The notes below the pieces were generated by a model that saw nothing but the letters and a program-made list of their open reading frames with translations, was not told the origin of the DNA and did no database searches. DNA of 64,000 nucleotides from NCBI RefSeq assembly GCF_042242105.1, contig NC_092032.1:11829915-11893914 (forward strand), read 5' to 3'. This DNA is from Pempheris klunzingeri. Lineage: Eukaryota > Chordata > Actinopteri > Acropomatiformes > Pempheridae. Of the stretch, positions 24,201 through 35,000 are shown piece after piece; the first letter of the stretch is position 1, and the number at the start of each line of letters is the position of its first letter. Both the position numbers and the translations under genes were made by a program.

Positions 24201-26013
24201 CCGTCACTCAGCTCCGTCTGGGGGGCAAGGACATGGCAGAGTAAATACCTGAGATCAAGTGTGATTCAAAGTTATAATGCAAATAATGTATGAATCTATC
24301 GATCTATCTATCTATCTATCTATGTATCTATCTACTTCTCCTAATCTCATAATTGATGTATTCATGGCCTCACCTTTTTTGTCTGGTAGATGGAGGCTAT
24401 GGGCGCCACCTCACAGTCTTTGTGAGCTCCAAATACCTTACACATGGAACACGTGGGCACACCGTGGGTCACACAGTAAATGTTGATCTTTTCCTCCTCG
24501 TGAACGTCACACATCGGCATTTCTTCCTTTCTCTCTGGCGCTGGCTTGCTGCTGTTGAGGTTTAAGGAAAGCAGTGTTATCTTCCTTCCAGGCCGAACAT
24601 TTCATTGCATATTGATGTGACATATAATGTCAGTTTGATAATGTCACAGGTAAACATCTCAGTAGTTTATTGATGATCCATCAGTCTTGTATTGCCATGC
24701 ACCTGGACTGTCAGCACTGTAATCAATACATCACTATTACACTGTGTAGTACACAGGTGTGGGTGTAGGTGCATTAAGCATTACGTCTTTTATGAATAAC
24801 TCATGCTTATCTTGTATGGGCAAATTATCCTATACAAATAAATCAAGATATCAGTTAATTCTCCATGAAATATTTCACTTGGTTTTCTAAAATAATACCA
24901 TAAAGTCTTAATCCAGTTTGAGGCTGAGCGTCCTGTTTGTGAGTGTTGTAGATTTGGACATAAAAGTCTTTTGGCTATACAGCTAACTACTGAGATTAGG
25001 GAAATCATCTGTGCAGACGGATGACTAAAACTAAAAACCTGCTGTCATCCACTCCAGCTCTGTGACTCAGAAGCCACTGGCTCAAAGGCCACACCAGTAC
25101 CTGCTATGCGTCCTGCCTATCTCCATTTGCTGCCCTCAGGGTTGAAGCACAGGGCTAAAGACAGCCTTGACTGATAAACAAAGCCTTTCTGCAGTAATGT
25201 GACCACATTTTACTTAGAATTTGTCTTCCATTGGGAGAAAAAAGAGTAGAGTACATATGTGTGTCTGATCTGTCTCACCTGGTGGACTCCTGTTTGAACA
25301 TGTCAATAATATTCTCCACCAGCAGGTTCCTCTGCAGCCCATAGACGCCATGCCTGTCCAGAACCACCTCATGTCTGCAGGACGGGCATCGGAAGCGGCC
25401 ACCAGACGTGATAGAGCCACCTCTTGTTGGAAGGTATGGATTTGAGGCCTGTAAACAGTCATAATTCAAACTCTAAATTTAGGTTAGGATTAGGATAGAT
25501 TCATTTTAGGTGTGAAATTACTAGTCCATAATACCAAGTGTAACCAAAACCAAAACACTGAATTGCTCTGCTGTCACTCCTAAATGACTTAACAGATGGT
25601 TTAATGCAGTGACAATCACTTAAAAACAACCCAATTGTTTGTAAACACAGCCTTGAAGGTTCATTAATGATCAGATGTAACACTCAGTGTGCTGATTTTC
25701 TGTCTAAACTTTACTGACATTATGAGAATGTACACCTATGTCTAACTGGGCCTTAAATACATCACAAATGTAGGGCAAGTTCATTAAAAATGTGGTTCAG
25801 ATGCCGATATATGTATCAAGTTATTAAACATGTTTCCCTTCATATCAAAAACAAATCAGTAGCATTTTCTCGTCAGTTTCTTACCTGGAAAACATCATTG
25901 GCACATTTTCTGCAGAGGTTGTGCTGGCAGGGTAGGATGACCACAGGCTTTGTAAACATTTCCAGGCATATGGGACAGATCAGCTGTTTCTCCAAGTTGT
26001 CCATAGTGTTCAT
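21220..26013 (-). CDS. trim55: Tripartite motif protein 55 (MuRF2-type E3 ligase)
   Basis: Muscle RING-finger E3 ubiquitin ligase associated with the sarcomere and microtubules. Eight coding exons on the minus strand: 26013-25885, 25448-25279, 24551-24374, 24217-24122, 23402-23169, 23028-23006, 21612-21488 and 21392-21220 (1128 nt, 375 aa, phases consistent). The RING ligands are C13, C16, C29, H31, C34, C37, C64 and C67. The MuRF family-conserved block ends near residue 99. A B-box 2 lies at about 114-155, a coiled coil at about 165-265, a COS-box-like segment ([10 protein letters not shown]) at about 290-315 and an acidic tail ([12 protein letters not shown]) from about 319. Exon 6 is only 23 nt. 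The MNTMDN start was chosen because it precedes the family-invariant [17 protein letters not shown]. Human TRIM55 reaches about 548 aa, so the C-terminus here is short, near MuRF1/3 length; linkage to crh favours trim55 over trim63/trim54. Confidence 0.93.
22070..22760 (+). mobile_element. CR1/L2-type LINE 3' fragment
   Basis: Forward translation from about 22081 to the stop at 22462-22464 is open and contains the hallmark C-terminal motif of CR1/L2-clade reverse transcriptase ORFs: [20 protein letters not shown], then [26 protein letters not shown] and [11 protein letters not shown] roughly 300-bp 3' UTR follows, ending in a pyrimidine-rich CT/TCTG region near 22830-22880. The reverse transcriptase core and endonuclease are absent, so it is a 5'-truncated insertion. 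It sits antisense in the trim55 intron between exons 6 and 7. The intact terminal frame suggests a fairly young copy. Confidence 0.88.
24296..24334. repeat. (CTAT)n microsatellite
   Basis: A short CTAT/CTGT-type run in the trim55 intron between exons 3 and 4. Confidence 0.85.
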
Positions 26014-27000
26014 TTTGACTAACGTTTTCAGCAAGACAAAAAGAAACACTACCAAAACTTACTTGTAAGCCAAATAAAACTAATAAAGTTAGTAAAAAGT
26101 CCTTTTGGAGGCAAACTATAGTAGGCCTGAGGAGTAGGCCTGCTGCTCTTGTCCTGGTGAGTGTGGGCTGCTATCTCGCTGGTGTCAGTTCTGTTTTTAG
26201 CAGCTATTGCTGTCACGTCAAAGGTTGCCATTTTTACCTTGCCCATATTTGAAACTGGGGAGGGGAGAAGCGAACAGCTGCCCATCAGCCCCTACATCTT
26301 CCTCTACACTACTGTCAAAGATAGCTGATGTCTGTGAGGTGTAAGTAAGTCTGTATTAAGGAGAGTGAATAAAAGATGTGGGGGCTACCCGAAATATTTG
26401 AGTTTAAGAATCACTCCTATCAAATATAGTTAAATACAGTCACTGAACATGATGATTGATTGTAATGATGCAGCTGTAGTTATATTAAAAAAAAGTATAT
26501 ATTAAAGTCAATAGAGGTTTTGAACTAAACATAATGCCTTTTTCATGTTTACCCCGGTACATGTTAGCTTAACTTTAATGCTAATGCTAACTTTTAAGGT
26601 AAACAGTTTGAAAGGCTAGCTAGCACCATCCCGGGGGGTTAAACAGGCGACATCGCTGGACTTTTGTTGTACAAAAGGACGATGGCGTGTCCATTAAAAG
26701 GTATTTTACATCATTAGCTAACTACAACAGGAAGAGAGCAACAAACAAACAAATGGTTGCGTCTGTAAAATTAGTAGTTACTGAGTTTTTTTGTTGAGTT
26801 GCCAGTAGTGCTTTGCACCTGCATAATTAGCTAACGCTAATTAAGCTAGCGTTAGCTTACCAGCCATTAGATGTGGGGCAAAACTTCCTTGTTATTGTAT
26901 CACTATAGTTAACTGTAAAGTAAATAATGACAAGCCGTTCTGCTTTACTGCAACACTTTATAGAGCAAACTATAATTTCCTTGAGGATGAAGGAAAAAAG
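26014..27000. other. Upstream region of trim55
   Basis: The region should contain the trim55 5' UTR and promoter on the minus strand. A pyrimidine-rich tract followed by TTAG just before the start codon (near 26018) leaves open a spliced 5' UTR. From about 26560 to 26860 there is sequence rich in GCTAGC/GTTAGC words around a CCCGGGG block, of the kind often seen near fish gene starts. No TATA box was identified. Confidence 0.4.
26994..26999 (-). terminator. Pol III terminator of tRNA-Ala
   Basis: A run of six T on the minus strand, 8 nt past the tRNA 3' end. Confidence 0.7.
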
Positions 27001-27007
27001 TGTTTAT

Positions 27008-27079
27008 GGAGAATGCGGGCATCGATCCCGCTACCTCTCGCATGCTAAGCGAGCGCTCTACCATTTGAGCTAATTCCCC
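27008..27079 (-). tRNA. tRNA-Ala (AGC)
   Basis: The minus strand folds as a complete 72-nt cloverleaf. The acceptor GGGGAAT pairs with ATTCTCC (one G-T). The D arm is GCTC...GAGC, the anticodon stem CTCGC/GCGAG carries loop TTAGCAT with anticodon AGC, and the T stem GCGGG/CCCGC carries loop ATCGATG. There is no intron and CCA is not encoded, as usual in eukaryotes. Internal A and B boxes are intact and a T6 terminator follows, so the gene looks functional. It is oriented away from the tRNA-Tyr gene about 390 bp to the right. Confidence 0.96.
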
Positions 27080-27468
27080 TCGAATGCTACAGAGGTTGAC
27101 CGTCTTATTTAACAGCAAACACGTCTGTGTGAGCTCTGTTATCTATTGTGTGTGATTTGTGTGAATTTCATTAATCGTGAGCTTTGTGTGTTATTGTGAC
27201 GCTGTAATATGACGTATAAGAGCTAAGGTCTCGTTATACTGACTGGTAGGACGCGCACCTAGCATGAGCTAACGTTACCATTAGTAGTGTTGACTTGTGA
27301 ACAATCAGAGAATTTGATAGTATTGATTGTCGATTTTCGCCGACGTTCACTTTATTAATGTCCTTGTAACTTTACATGAATAACATTGGTTTATATAACT
27401 CACGATAACCGCAAACCACGCGCCCAGTTTTATATAAAACCTATGGTTGTGCGATGTGGTGGTATCTC

Positions 27469-27554
27469 CCTTCGATAGCTCAGTTGGTAGAGCGGAGGAC
27501 TGTAGTGGATACATGGACATCCTTAGGTCGCTGGTTCGAATCCGGCTCGAAGGA
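27469..27554 (+). tRNA. tRNA-Tyr (GTA) with 13-nt intron
   Basis: The 86-nt gene begins CCTTCGATAGCTCAG and ends GGCTCGAAGGA. The acceptor CCTTCGA pairs with TCGAAGG, leaving A as discriminator. The anticodon loop CTGTAGA contains GTA and is split one base after the anticodon by an intron (about 27506-27518), the canonical place for tRNA-Tyr. Removing 13 nt leaves a normal 73-nt tRNA. The B box GGTTCGAATCC is perfect. Confidence 0.97.
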
Positions 27555-27560
27555 GATGGA

Positions 27561-27568
27561 TTTTTTTT
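27561..27568 (+). terminator. Pol III terminator of tRNA-Tyr
   Basis: A run of eight T, 6 nt past the tRNA-Tyr 3' end. Confidence 0.8.
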
Positions 27569-28824
27569 CTGAAAGGCAAGTAAAACCTTTTCTGTGTTCC
27601 GCGCAACCGATACTATCTATTGGTCTACAACAGTATGTTTACTTATTCACTAATAAAGTAACAGTGAGTAATCTGTAGAAGAAATACGTAAAAACGACTG
27701 GATCTTGGAAAATTGACACCAGAGAGCAGAGCAAGCACTTTTTTTAAAAGATACTTTAGCCTATTGTTAACCTTTGATACAGCTGAATTGGTGAACTTGT
27801 AATATAGAGTTTGCAGTCTAAAAATGACTAATGATTTAGCCAAAAAAAGGACAGTAAAAGGGAAATATAATACAAATTAAAGCTGCAAGCAGCGTTGGAG
27901 GGCCCTCGCACGTTTGCGCGCGTCGGGGCGTGCGGCGGCTCCGTCCCGCCGCCGGACTGAGACCCTTACACGCGGCTCAGAACGTTCATGTAGTTTGGAC
28001 AGCGCGTGAAGGACTTGCACGTCACTTCCCGTTCTATGTTGCGCTAGAAAATGGCCGCTAATGACGTTCTATATTCCAGTATATGTAGTGTTGACTACAC
28101 TGTGAAGGTCTTGAGGCTTTTGTGACTAAACATGAGCAGTGTGAAACACACTGGATAACCTACAGTGAACTTGGAAGAACTTTCGGTGCCATGGCCAGAC
28201 ACTGAACTTTGACAGCTCGCCACGGGCAAACCGTAAAAGATTATATAAAACCCTTGATAACTTTTCATCCTTGATATTGTTTCTACCAGCTGACCGAGTT
28301 TGAAGTCGAACGCTTCAACCCCCTCGGACTAGTTCGCTCATTTACGACCCCTATAAATGGCTGAAATTTTGACACTAAATTCCAAATGGCCGACTTCCTG
28401 TTGGGTTTAGGTCAACGCTCCAAGAGGCTTTTTTGTAGGTCCTATCGTCCCGCATATGTATACCGAATTTGGTACATGTAGGTAAAACATAGACCGGGAG
28501 CTAGTTCGTCAAAGTTTTGTAGGGGGCGCCATAGAGCCATTTTGGCCCACTGAAACCTGTTAACCCAATAAGATTATTCATTTTAGGGCTCCTGACGTGT
28601 ATGCCAAATTTGGTGAGTGTGCACGCATGCGTAAGCTTTGAAATTAAATTCGTTTTCCATGGCGAACAAGGCGTCGCCACGGTGACAGCATTTGGCGAAA
28701 CCTTAAGCCCTTCATAAATTTGCATCGGCCACGTCTTGAGAATCTTTGGCCCAAATTTGAGGTGTCTGTGGTTAACCTGCTGAGAGAGAGACGTCCGAGA
28801 AAGAAGACATGTACCTCCTCCCGC

Positions 28825-28838
28825 CAGTAGGTGGCGCT
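28825..28838 (+). promoter_or_regulatory. CTCF-like motif 1
   Basis: CCAGTAGGTGGCGC matches the vertebrate CTCF core CCASYAGRKGGCRS at all 14 positions. It lies inside head unit copy 1. Binding is not shown. Confidence 0.4.
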
Positions 28839-29140
28839 ATGACTATGGTTCAAAATGGCCACGTACATGTCTTCAGAGGTGGACAGTCATCAAACTGTAT
28901 GAATTTGGTGAAGATAGGACCTTGTACAGTGGAGTAACAGCACTTTCAATTCTGATGGCGAAAAAAAAATTTCAATCGACAGTGTCTGCATCGCCACGGC
29001 AACAGCTTTTGACACAGAGTCACGGCGTTCGCTCCAGACCAACATCAACATCTTGAGGCTTTCCTGACCAAATTTGAAGTGGATCCGATCAACTGGCTGG
29101 TCTTGAGGCATCATAGCGCAAAACATAAAGTTTCCTGTCA

Positions 29141-29154
29141 GCACCAGGTGGCGC
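29141..29154 (+). promoter_or_regulatory. CTCF-like motif 2
   Basis: GCACCAGGTGGCGC matches the CTCF core at 13 of 14 positions. It is 316 bp from motif 1, in the same repeat copy and orientation. Confidence 0.35.
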
Positions 29155-30704
29155 TATGACTTAAAATGAATATTGACATGTAGATGTGTTCGGGGCGGGA
29201 CTCTCATCAGACATGTGAAGTTTGGTGCATATTGGATCACGTACAGTCAAGTTATTAACAACTTCCTGTTTGACGGCGAGGCACAAACTTTTGACAGCTC
29301 GCCACGTCCAAACCGTTAAAGATTATACCAAACCTTTAATAACTTTTCATCCTTGATATTATTTCTAACAGCTGACCAAGTTTGAAGTCGATCGCTTCAA
29401 CCCCTTCAAACTAGTTCGTTCATTTACGAACCCTACTTTTTAACATAAAATCCAAAATGGCCGACTTCCTGTTGGGTTAAGGTCATTGGTCCAAATTACT
29501 TTTTTGTGCGTCTTTAAGTGATACATGAACCCACCAAATTGCGTACACGTACATAAATTGCAGTTCCCGGGGTAGGGGTTTTAGTGTTAGGGGGCGCAAT
29601 AGAGCCATTTTGCCACGCCCATTTGTGAGACCCATTAAATACGAAATTTTTCGCCAGGCCTGATGCGTGTGCAAATTTTCCTGACTTTTCGTGCATGTTC
29701 AGGCCCTCAAATTTGCGTTTGTTTCGGCCCGAGAATAATAATAATAATAATTAAAGCTGCAAGCAGCGTTGGAGGGCCCTCGCACGTCCGCGCTCGTCAG
29801 GGCGTGCGGCGGCTCCGTCCCGCCGCCGCTGGACTCCGACCCTTCCACGCGGCTCAGAACGTGCATGTAGTTTGAACAGCGCGTGAAGGACTTGCACGTC
29901 ACTTCCCGCGTCTCCCATGTTGCGCTAGAAAACGGCCGCTAATGACGTCCTGTATTCCAGTATATTAAGTGTTGACTTCACTGTGAAGGTCTTGAGGCTT
30001 TTCAGACAAAACATGAAAAGTGTGAAACACACTGGAGAATCTACAGTGAACTTAGAAGAACTTTCGGTGCCATGGCGGGACACTGAACTTTGACAACTCG
30101 CCACGGGTAAATCGTAAAAGATTATATAAAGCTTTTGATAACTTTTCATCTTGAATAGTGTTTCCACCAGCTGACCGAGTTTGAAGTCGATCGCTTTGAC
30201 CCCCTCGGACTAGTTCGCTCATTTACGACCCCTATAAATGGCTGAAATTTTGACACTTAATTCAAAATGGCCGACTTCCTGTTGGGTTTAGGTCAACGCT
30301 CCAAGAGGCTTTTTTGTAGGTCCTATCGTCCCGCATAAGTATAGCGAATTTGGTAGATGTAGGTAATACGTACACCGGGGGCTAGTCCGTCAAAGTTTTG
30401 TAGGGGGCGCCGTAGAGCCATTTTGGCCCATCCAAACCTGTTAACCCAATAAGATTATTCATTGTAGGCCTCCTGACGTGTATGCCAAATTTGGTGAGTG
30501 TGCACGCATGTGTAAGCTCGGAAATCAAATTCGTGTTTCATGGCGAACAGGGCGTCGCCACAGTGACAGCGTTTGGCGAAACCTCAAGACCTTCATACCT
30601 TTGCATCAACCACATCTTGAGAATGTTTGGCTCAAATTTGAGGTGCCTGTGGTTAACCTGCTGAGAGAGAGACGTCCGAGAAAGAAGACATGTACCTCCT
30701 CCAG

Positions 30705-30718
30705 CCAGTAAGTGGCGC
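30705..30718 (+). promoter_or_regulatory. CTCF-like motif 3
   Basis: CCAGTAAGTGGCGC matches 13 of 14 core positions. It is the orthologous position to motif 1 in head unit copy 2, with one G-to-A change. Confidence 0.3.
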
Positions 30719-31021
30719 TATGACTATGGTTCAAAATTGCCACGTACATGTCTTCAGAGCTGGACAGTCATCAAACTGTATGAATTTGGTGAAGATAGGA
30801 ACTTGTACAGTGGAGTTACAGCACTTTTAATTCTGATGGCGAAAAAAAAATTTCAATCGACATTGTCTGCGTCGCCACGGCAACAGCTTTTGACAGAGAG
30901 TCATGGCGTTCGCTCCAGACCAACATCAACATCTTGAGGCTTTCCTGACCAAATTTGAAGTGGATCCGATCAACTGGCTGGTCTTGAGCCATCGTAGCGT
31001 AAAACATAAAGTTTCCTGCCA

Positions 31022-31035
31022 CCACTAGGTGGCGC
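31022..31035 (+). promoter_or_regulatory. CTCF-like motif 4
   Basis: CCACTAGGTGGCGC matches all 14 CTCF core positions. It is 317 bp from motif 3, mirroring the spacing in copy 1. Confidence 0.4.
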
Positions 31036-31607
31036 TGTGATTTAGAATGAATATTGACATGTAGATGTGTTCGGGGCGGGACTCTCATCAGACATGTGAA
31101 GTTTGGTGCATATTGGATCACTTGCAGTCAAGTTATTAACAACTTCCTGTTTGACGGCGAGGCACAAAATTTTGAAAGCTCGCCACGTCCAAACCGTTAA
31201 AGATTATACAAAACCTTTAATAACTTTTCATCCTTGATTTTGTTTCTACCAGCTGACCAAGTTTGAAGTCGATTGCTTCAACCCCCTCGGACTAGTTCGT
31301 TCATTTACGACCCCTACTTTTCGCCATAAAATCCAAAATGGCCGACTTCCTGTTGGTTTTAAGGCATACCTCCAAGAGACTTTTCTGTGCGTCTTGAAGC
31401 GATACATATACCCTACAACTTTCGTACATGTAGATAATACGCAGTTCCGGGGCTGAGTTTTGGTGGCGCTATAGAGCCATCTTTTCACGCCCGTTTACGA
31501 AACCCATAAAATACGAAAATTTTCACCGTTCCTGAATTTTGTGCAAATTTTCCTGACTTTTCGTGCATGTTCAGGCCCCCAAATTTGCGTTTGTTTCGGT
31601 ACAAGGA

Positions 31608-31608
31608 A

Positions 31609-31665
<57 letters not shown>
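31608..31665. repeat. (TAA)n microsatellite
   Basis: About eighteen TAA units joining head unit 2 to tail unit 1. Poly-Asn and poly-Ile reading frames here are artefacts of the repeat. Confidence 0.95.
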
Positions 31666-31880
31666 TCCTTCAATTTCAACTATGTTTTCGGCCCCCTGGT
31701 CTCCTGGTTTTTTTCATTTGACGTATTTTTCCGAGGCCTACCTGCTCGGGGACTGTGAGGTCCGTACACGTCTTGGTTCTTGGGTTCTGGCCCGTTTTCC
31801 TCCCTTGCTCGTTTTCCCCCACGCAGTTTCAATAGGGTCCTCGCACCGCTTGGTGCTCGGGCCCTAATAATAATAATAAT
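31666..31880 (+). mobile_element. Repeat tail unit copy 1
   Basis: The unit runs from CAATTTCAACTATGTTTTCG to AGGGTCCTCGCACCGCTTGG and on to TGCTCGGGCCCTAATAATAA. Its end can fold as an imperfect stem (GGGTCCTCGCACC with GGTGCTCGGGCCC) around GCTT. In this family the tail unit normally forms the 3' end after an AATAAT run. Confidence 0.75.
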
Positions 31881-32077
31881 CCACACAGTTTCAACTATGT
31901 TTCGAGCCCCCTGGTTGGCTGGTTTTTTGCCATGTCGCGTATTTTTTCGAGGCCTACCTGCTCGGGGACTGTGAGGTCCGTACACCTCTTGGTTCTTGGG
32001 TACTTGCACGTTTCCTCCCTTTTCCCCCACGCAGTTACAATAGGGTCCTCGCACCGCTTGGTGCTCGGGCCCTAATA
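31881..32077 (+). mobile_element. Repeat tail unit copy 2
   Basis: A second copy of the tail unit directly after the first, with the same order (TTTCAACTATGTTTCGAGCC ... GCACCGCTTGGTGCTCGGGC). It closes the composite repeat; unique-looking AT-rich DNA follows. Confidence 0.75.
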
Positions 32078-32089
32078 AAAGATAATTAA

Positions 32090-35000
32090 CTAATTATTAC
32101 AAATACCTCTAATATTACAAATTTACATTGATGAAGGAGTTGGAAATTTCCTCATTACCAACCACCACAACTGTCCACAGTTAACCTAGCAACAATTAGA
32201 TATTTGTTGACATCATGCGTAGATATTTTGGTGGAGACACTCCAGTTTTTCACAGTGAGACAAGAAGATTAGATGATAAATGCTCAGTTTAGATTTCAGT
32301 GGAGGTCTCGTCAGTAAGCAAACTGCATGTTCTGCATTGTCGAACTGCATGTTTAATGAAAAACTGTCACACCTGCAAGCACTCTGCTCAAAAGGGAGCT
32401 TAGAGGTGATTGTTTAGTGTCTGATTTGGTTGCAGCTCGTGATGAAACCAAACATTATCACTTGCTTTGACTGTGAAACGGTTTATGAATGCGCCACAAG
32501 CACAATTAGATGGATGACTCAGAAACAATAATTAGTTGTTGTGTTGGGGACTGCAGCAAGCATCGCACACTAATAAAGTGTCTTTGTTAACAATGGCTGA
32601 CATGTTTCAGTGATGTCTCACAAACACTATCCTCTGTCCAGTACTTCTCATCAGCAGTGTAGTAATTTAAATTAGGAACAGAAATGTCTCCAGAGCTCAA
32701 TCTACACACTTGCATGAGTTATTCAATTAATTTTCATTTTATTTATTAAATTTCACTTGAGAATATTTATCAGAATCACCTAAAAATAGAGGGTGTTGTT
32801 TGCCCACCAACTGGAGAGCATTAAGGAGGCATTAATATTTTTCTGCCCGTACTGTCCAACCACACTGAGGCCCAGGGAGCTGGACTGCTTGTAGGTTTCT
32901 CCTCATAGAGACATCAGGGTTGGCATAGTTTAAATCCTAGGAAATGTTTGTCATTTTGTTGTTGGGATGATATTCCAAAGCTGTATCTCTAGAGGAAAAA
33001 TTAGCAATGTGCTTTATTGCACATGGTTAGTATTAATTGAAATAACATTAATTTGACCGACAGTTTTGTAAAAAGCGACCCACATCATAAGCAACTTGGG
33101 ATTCAGTGTCTTGCTCAAGTATATTCTGACTGAGACAGGAGCCGAGGATCAAACTACGATTAACGGATGACCCTCTAAACTAGCAGAGCCACTGCCCCAT
33201 TGATATTTCCAACAAATGTCATTATTTTTGTGGGTTTTTGAGGTGATTTTGTAAACAACACAAAATACCTCTGTTAACTTAATAGTTAAACTGTATTGCG
33301 CACAAGATCCTCAAAGTCCTGGTAGTTTATGACCCATCAAGCATATCTGTTTTTTCATCTCAATGTTTTTCTCTGACTCACACAGTGTGAAATCTGCTCT
33401 CTACCTCTGGTCCACCCCTATTCCCTTTATATTAGGGCCACATGGTTATTCACACGGTGCCTTTCATTGCAGGTATGTCAGAGTCAGTGAGTCATATTTA
33501 AACATTGTAGATATATGTTACGATTCCCCAGCCCCCGTCTCTAATTTGTCTAATTTTATGTCATTTGGTGTCAGCCCAGGGTCAGCATACCACAGGTTGG
33601 GAACCACATCTGCAAAGACACTATAAGCATGTACCAAGCTAACACCTCAAAGGTTAGAATCATGTATTGAAAATATAGAAATACAAATAAAAATAGAATG
33701 CAAAAAAATCACCACCTTCCTATTCTGCACTTAACTACAAAGTGCCTTTTCCCTTCATGTATGATAAATATAGGCACTTGTCTCACCTGATTCCTCTTTT
33801 CTGTTTGTCTTTTCCTTGTTATGTACAACAAATTATGCTTTCTGGTTACTTTGTGTTGCTGTGGGTGCACCACTTCATTCACTATTAATTAGAGGTCTTT
33901 ACAAAGACTCAACTAGTATGATTACACATGCATTAACAACAAGCAAGGGCTGCTCAAATGCTCCTCATTTAGATGGCTCATAAAAGTGAATTCAAATTAG
34001 ATCAATTAAGTGGATGTTCTGGGTTATGTCTTTGTGATTGAAGTGAATTCATAATGTTTAAGCCACTGATGTCTGACTCATAAAATATCAGTGCCTGTTG
34101 GAAAAATGCAATGAAGAATGAAAACGGACAAATTAAGAGCTGTCTGAGATTTCCTTAGGATGAAAAGCCAATATGAATGCCTGACAGACGCTGCTGTGAG
34201 GTTTGTGGCCAGGCGCTGGCAGCTTAAAGAGCTTGACGTGACCCTCTTTTTCCTCTATTTTGCTCAGTGGTGGTACAACGGTGTTTTGATTTTATAGTAA
34301 AAGGGTCTACAGGTACTGCCACGACCACAAAACACTCAACAGAAGGTTTTTCACACATGCACTTGCACACAACCACATACATAAAGGTCTACAAGTTCAT
34401 GAGCAAGATAAAAGTGTATATGGGACCAGAACAGGGAGCAGAGCAAGTGGTGCCATCTGCTCGCGTGTATGAATATTTCAGTTAGGTGGAAGTCATATTG
34501 AATTCATACAGATGGTAAGCAGCCATTGCCTGTAAATGAAAAGGTCGTGGTAAGCATTCTCAGGTAATGTCTATTTTTGAATTTCCACCCTTGTCCTGAA
34601 AAGACCTATTGAAATGAAGTTCTTAACCTTTAAACATCACTTAAGGTGTGATCAGTTATGGAAAATGGACTAAAGTGATCCCTCATCAACTAGAAATACG
34701 GTCACCTTCTGTAAATGTAATCCTATTGGAAAATAACTACGTATGACTACTACAAATCGACTAATAATTGTTAAGTCACCAGTAACTCATAGTGGTATTG
34801 ATTGGGATGAACACAAATAAATAAATAAAGGTAATTATCACAAGCAATTAAAGAAATGATCTAGTTAACCCCTCAGTCATTTTTAATAAACAAAAAAGTA
34901 GTAAAAGGGATGGTTTGCTGCAAATATATATATGTACACAATATACTTTGGCAAAATATGACAAGCAGTAATATGTGCAGAATTTACAATAATGTGGGAA

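Larger units (their letters stand above)
27877..29732 (+). mobile_element. Fish interspersed repeat, head unit copy 1
   Basis: The unit opens TTAAAGCTGCAAGCAGCG followed by GGAGGGCCCTCGCACG, a family of high-copy non-coding repeats that I recognise from teleost genomes but cannot place in a named superfamily. It runs 1.86 kb to TTTGTTTCGG and an AATAAT run. It is built of degenerate subrepeats: the series 'gacagctcgccacg ... gccgacttcctgttggg ... gagccatttt' occurs near 28210-28550 and again near 29290-29615. There is no credible ORF. The GC-rich start contains GGCGGC/GCCGCC inverted repeats. Confidence 0.85.
29751..31607 (+). mobile_element. Fish interspersed repeat, head unit copy 2
   Basis: A second copy of the head unit in the same orientation, offset 1874 bp and alike at roughly nine positions in ten by eye, with the same internal order of subrepeats. 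It ends at TTTGTTTCGG followed by a (TAA)n tract rather than directly at a tail unit. Confidence 0.85.

Noticed and set aside
26049-26285. 78-codon minus-strand frame upstream of trim55
   Set aside because: Lies just 5' of the trim55 start but ends before it, has no MuRF-like sequence and no matching donor.
31541-31867. Frames with poly-Asn and poly-Ile
   Set aside because: Translation of the TAA microsatellite inside the composite repeat.
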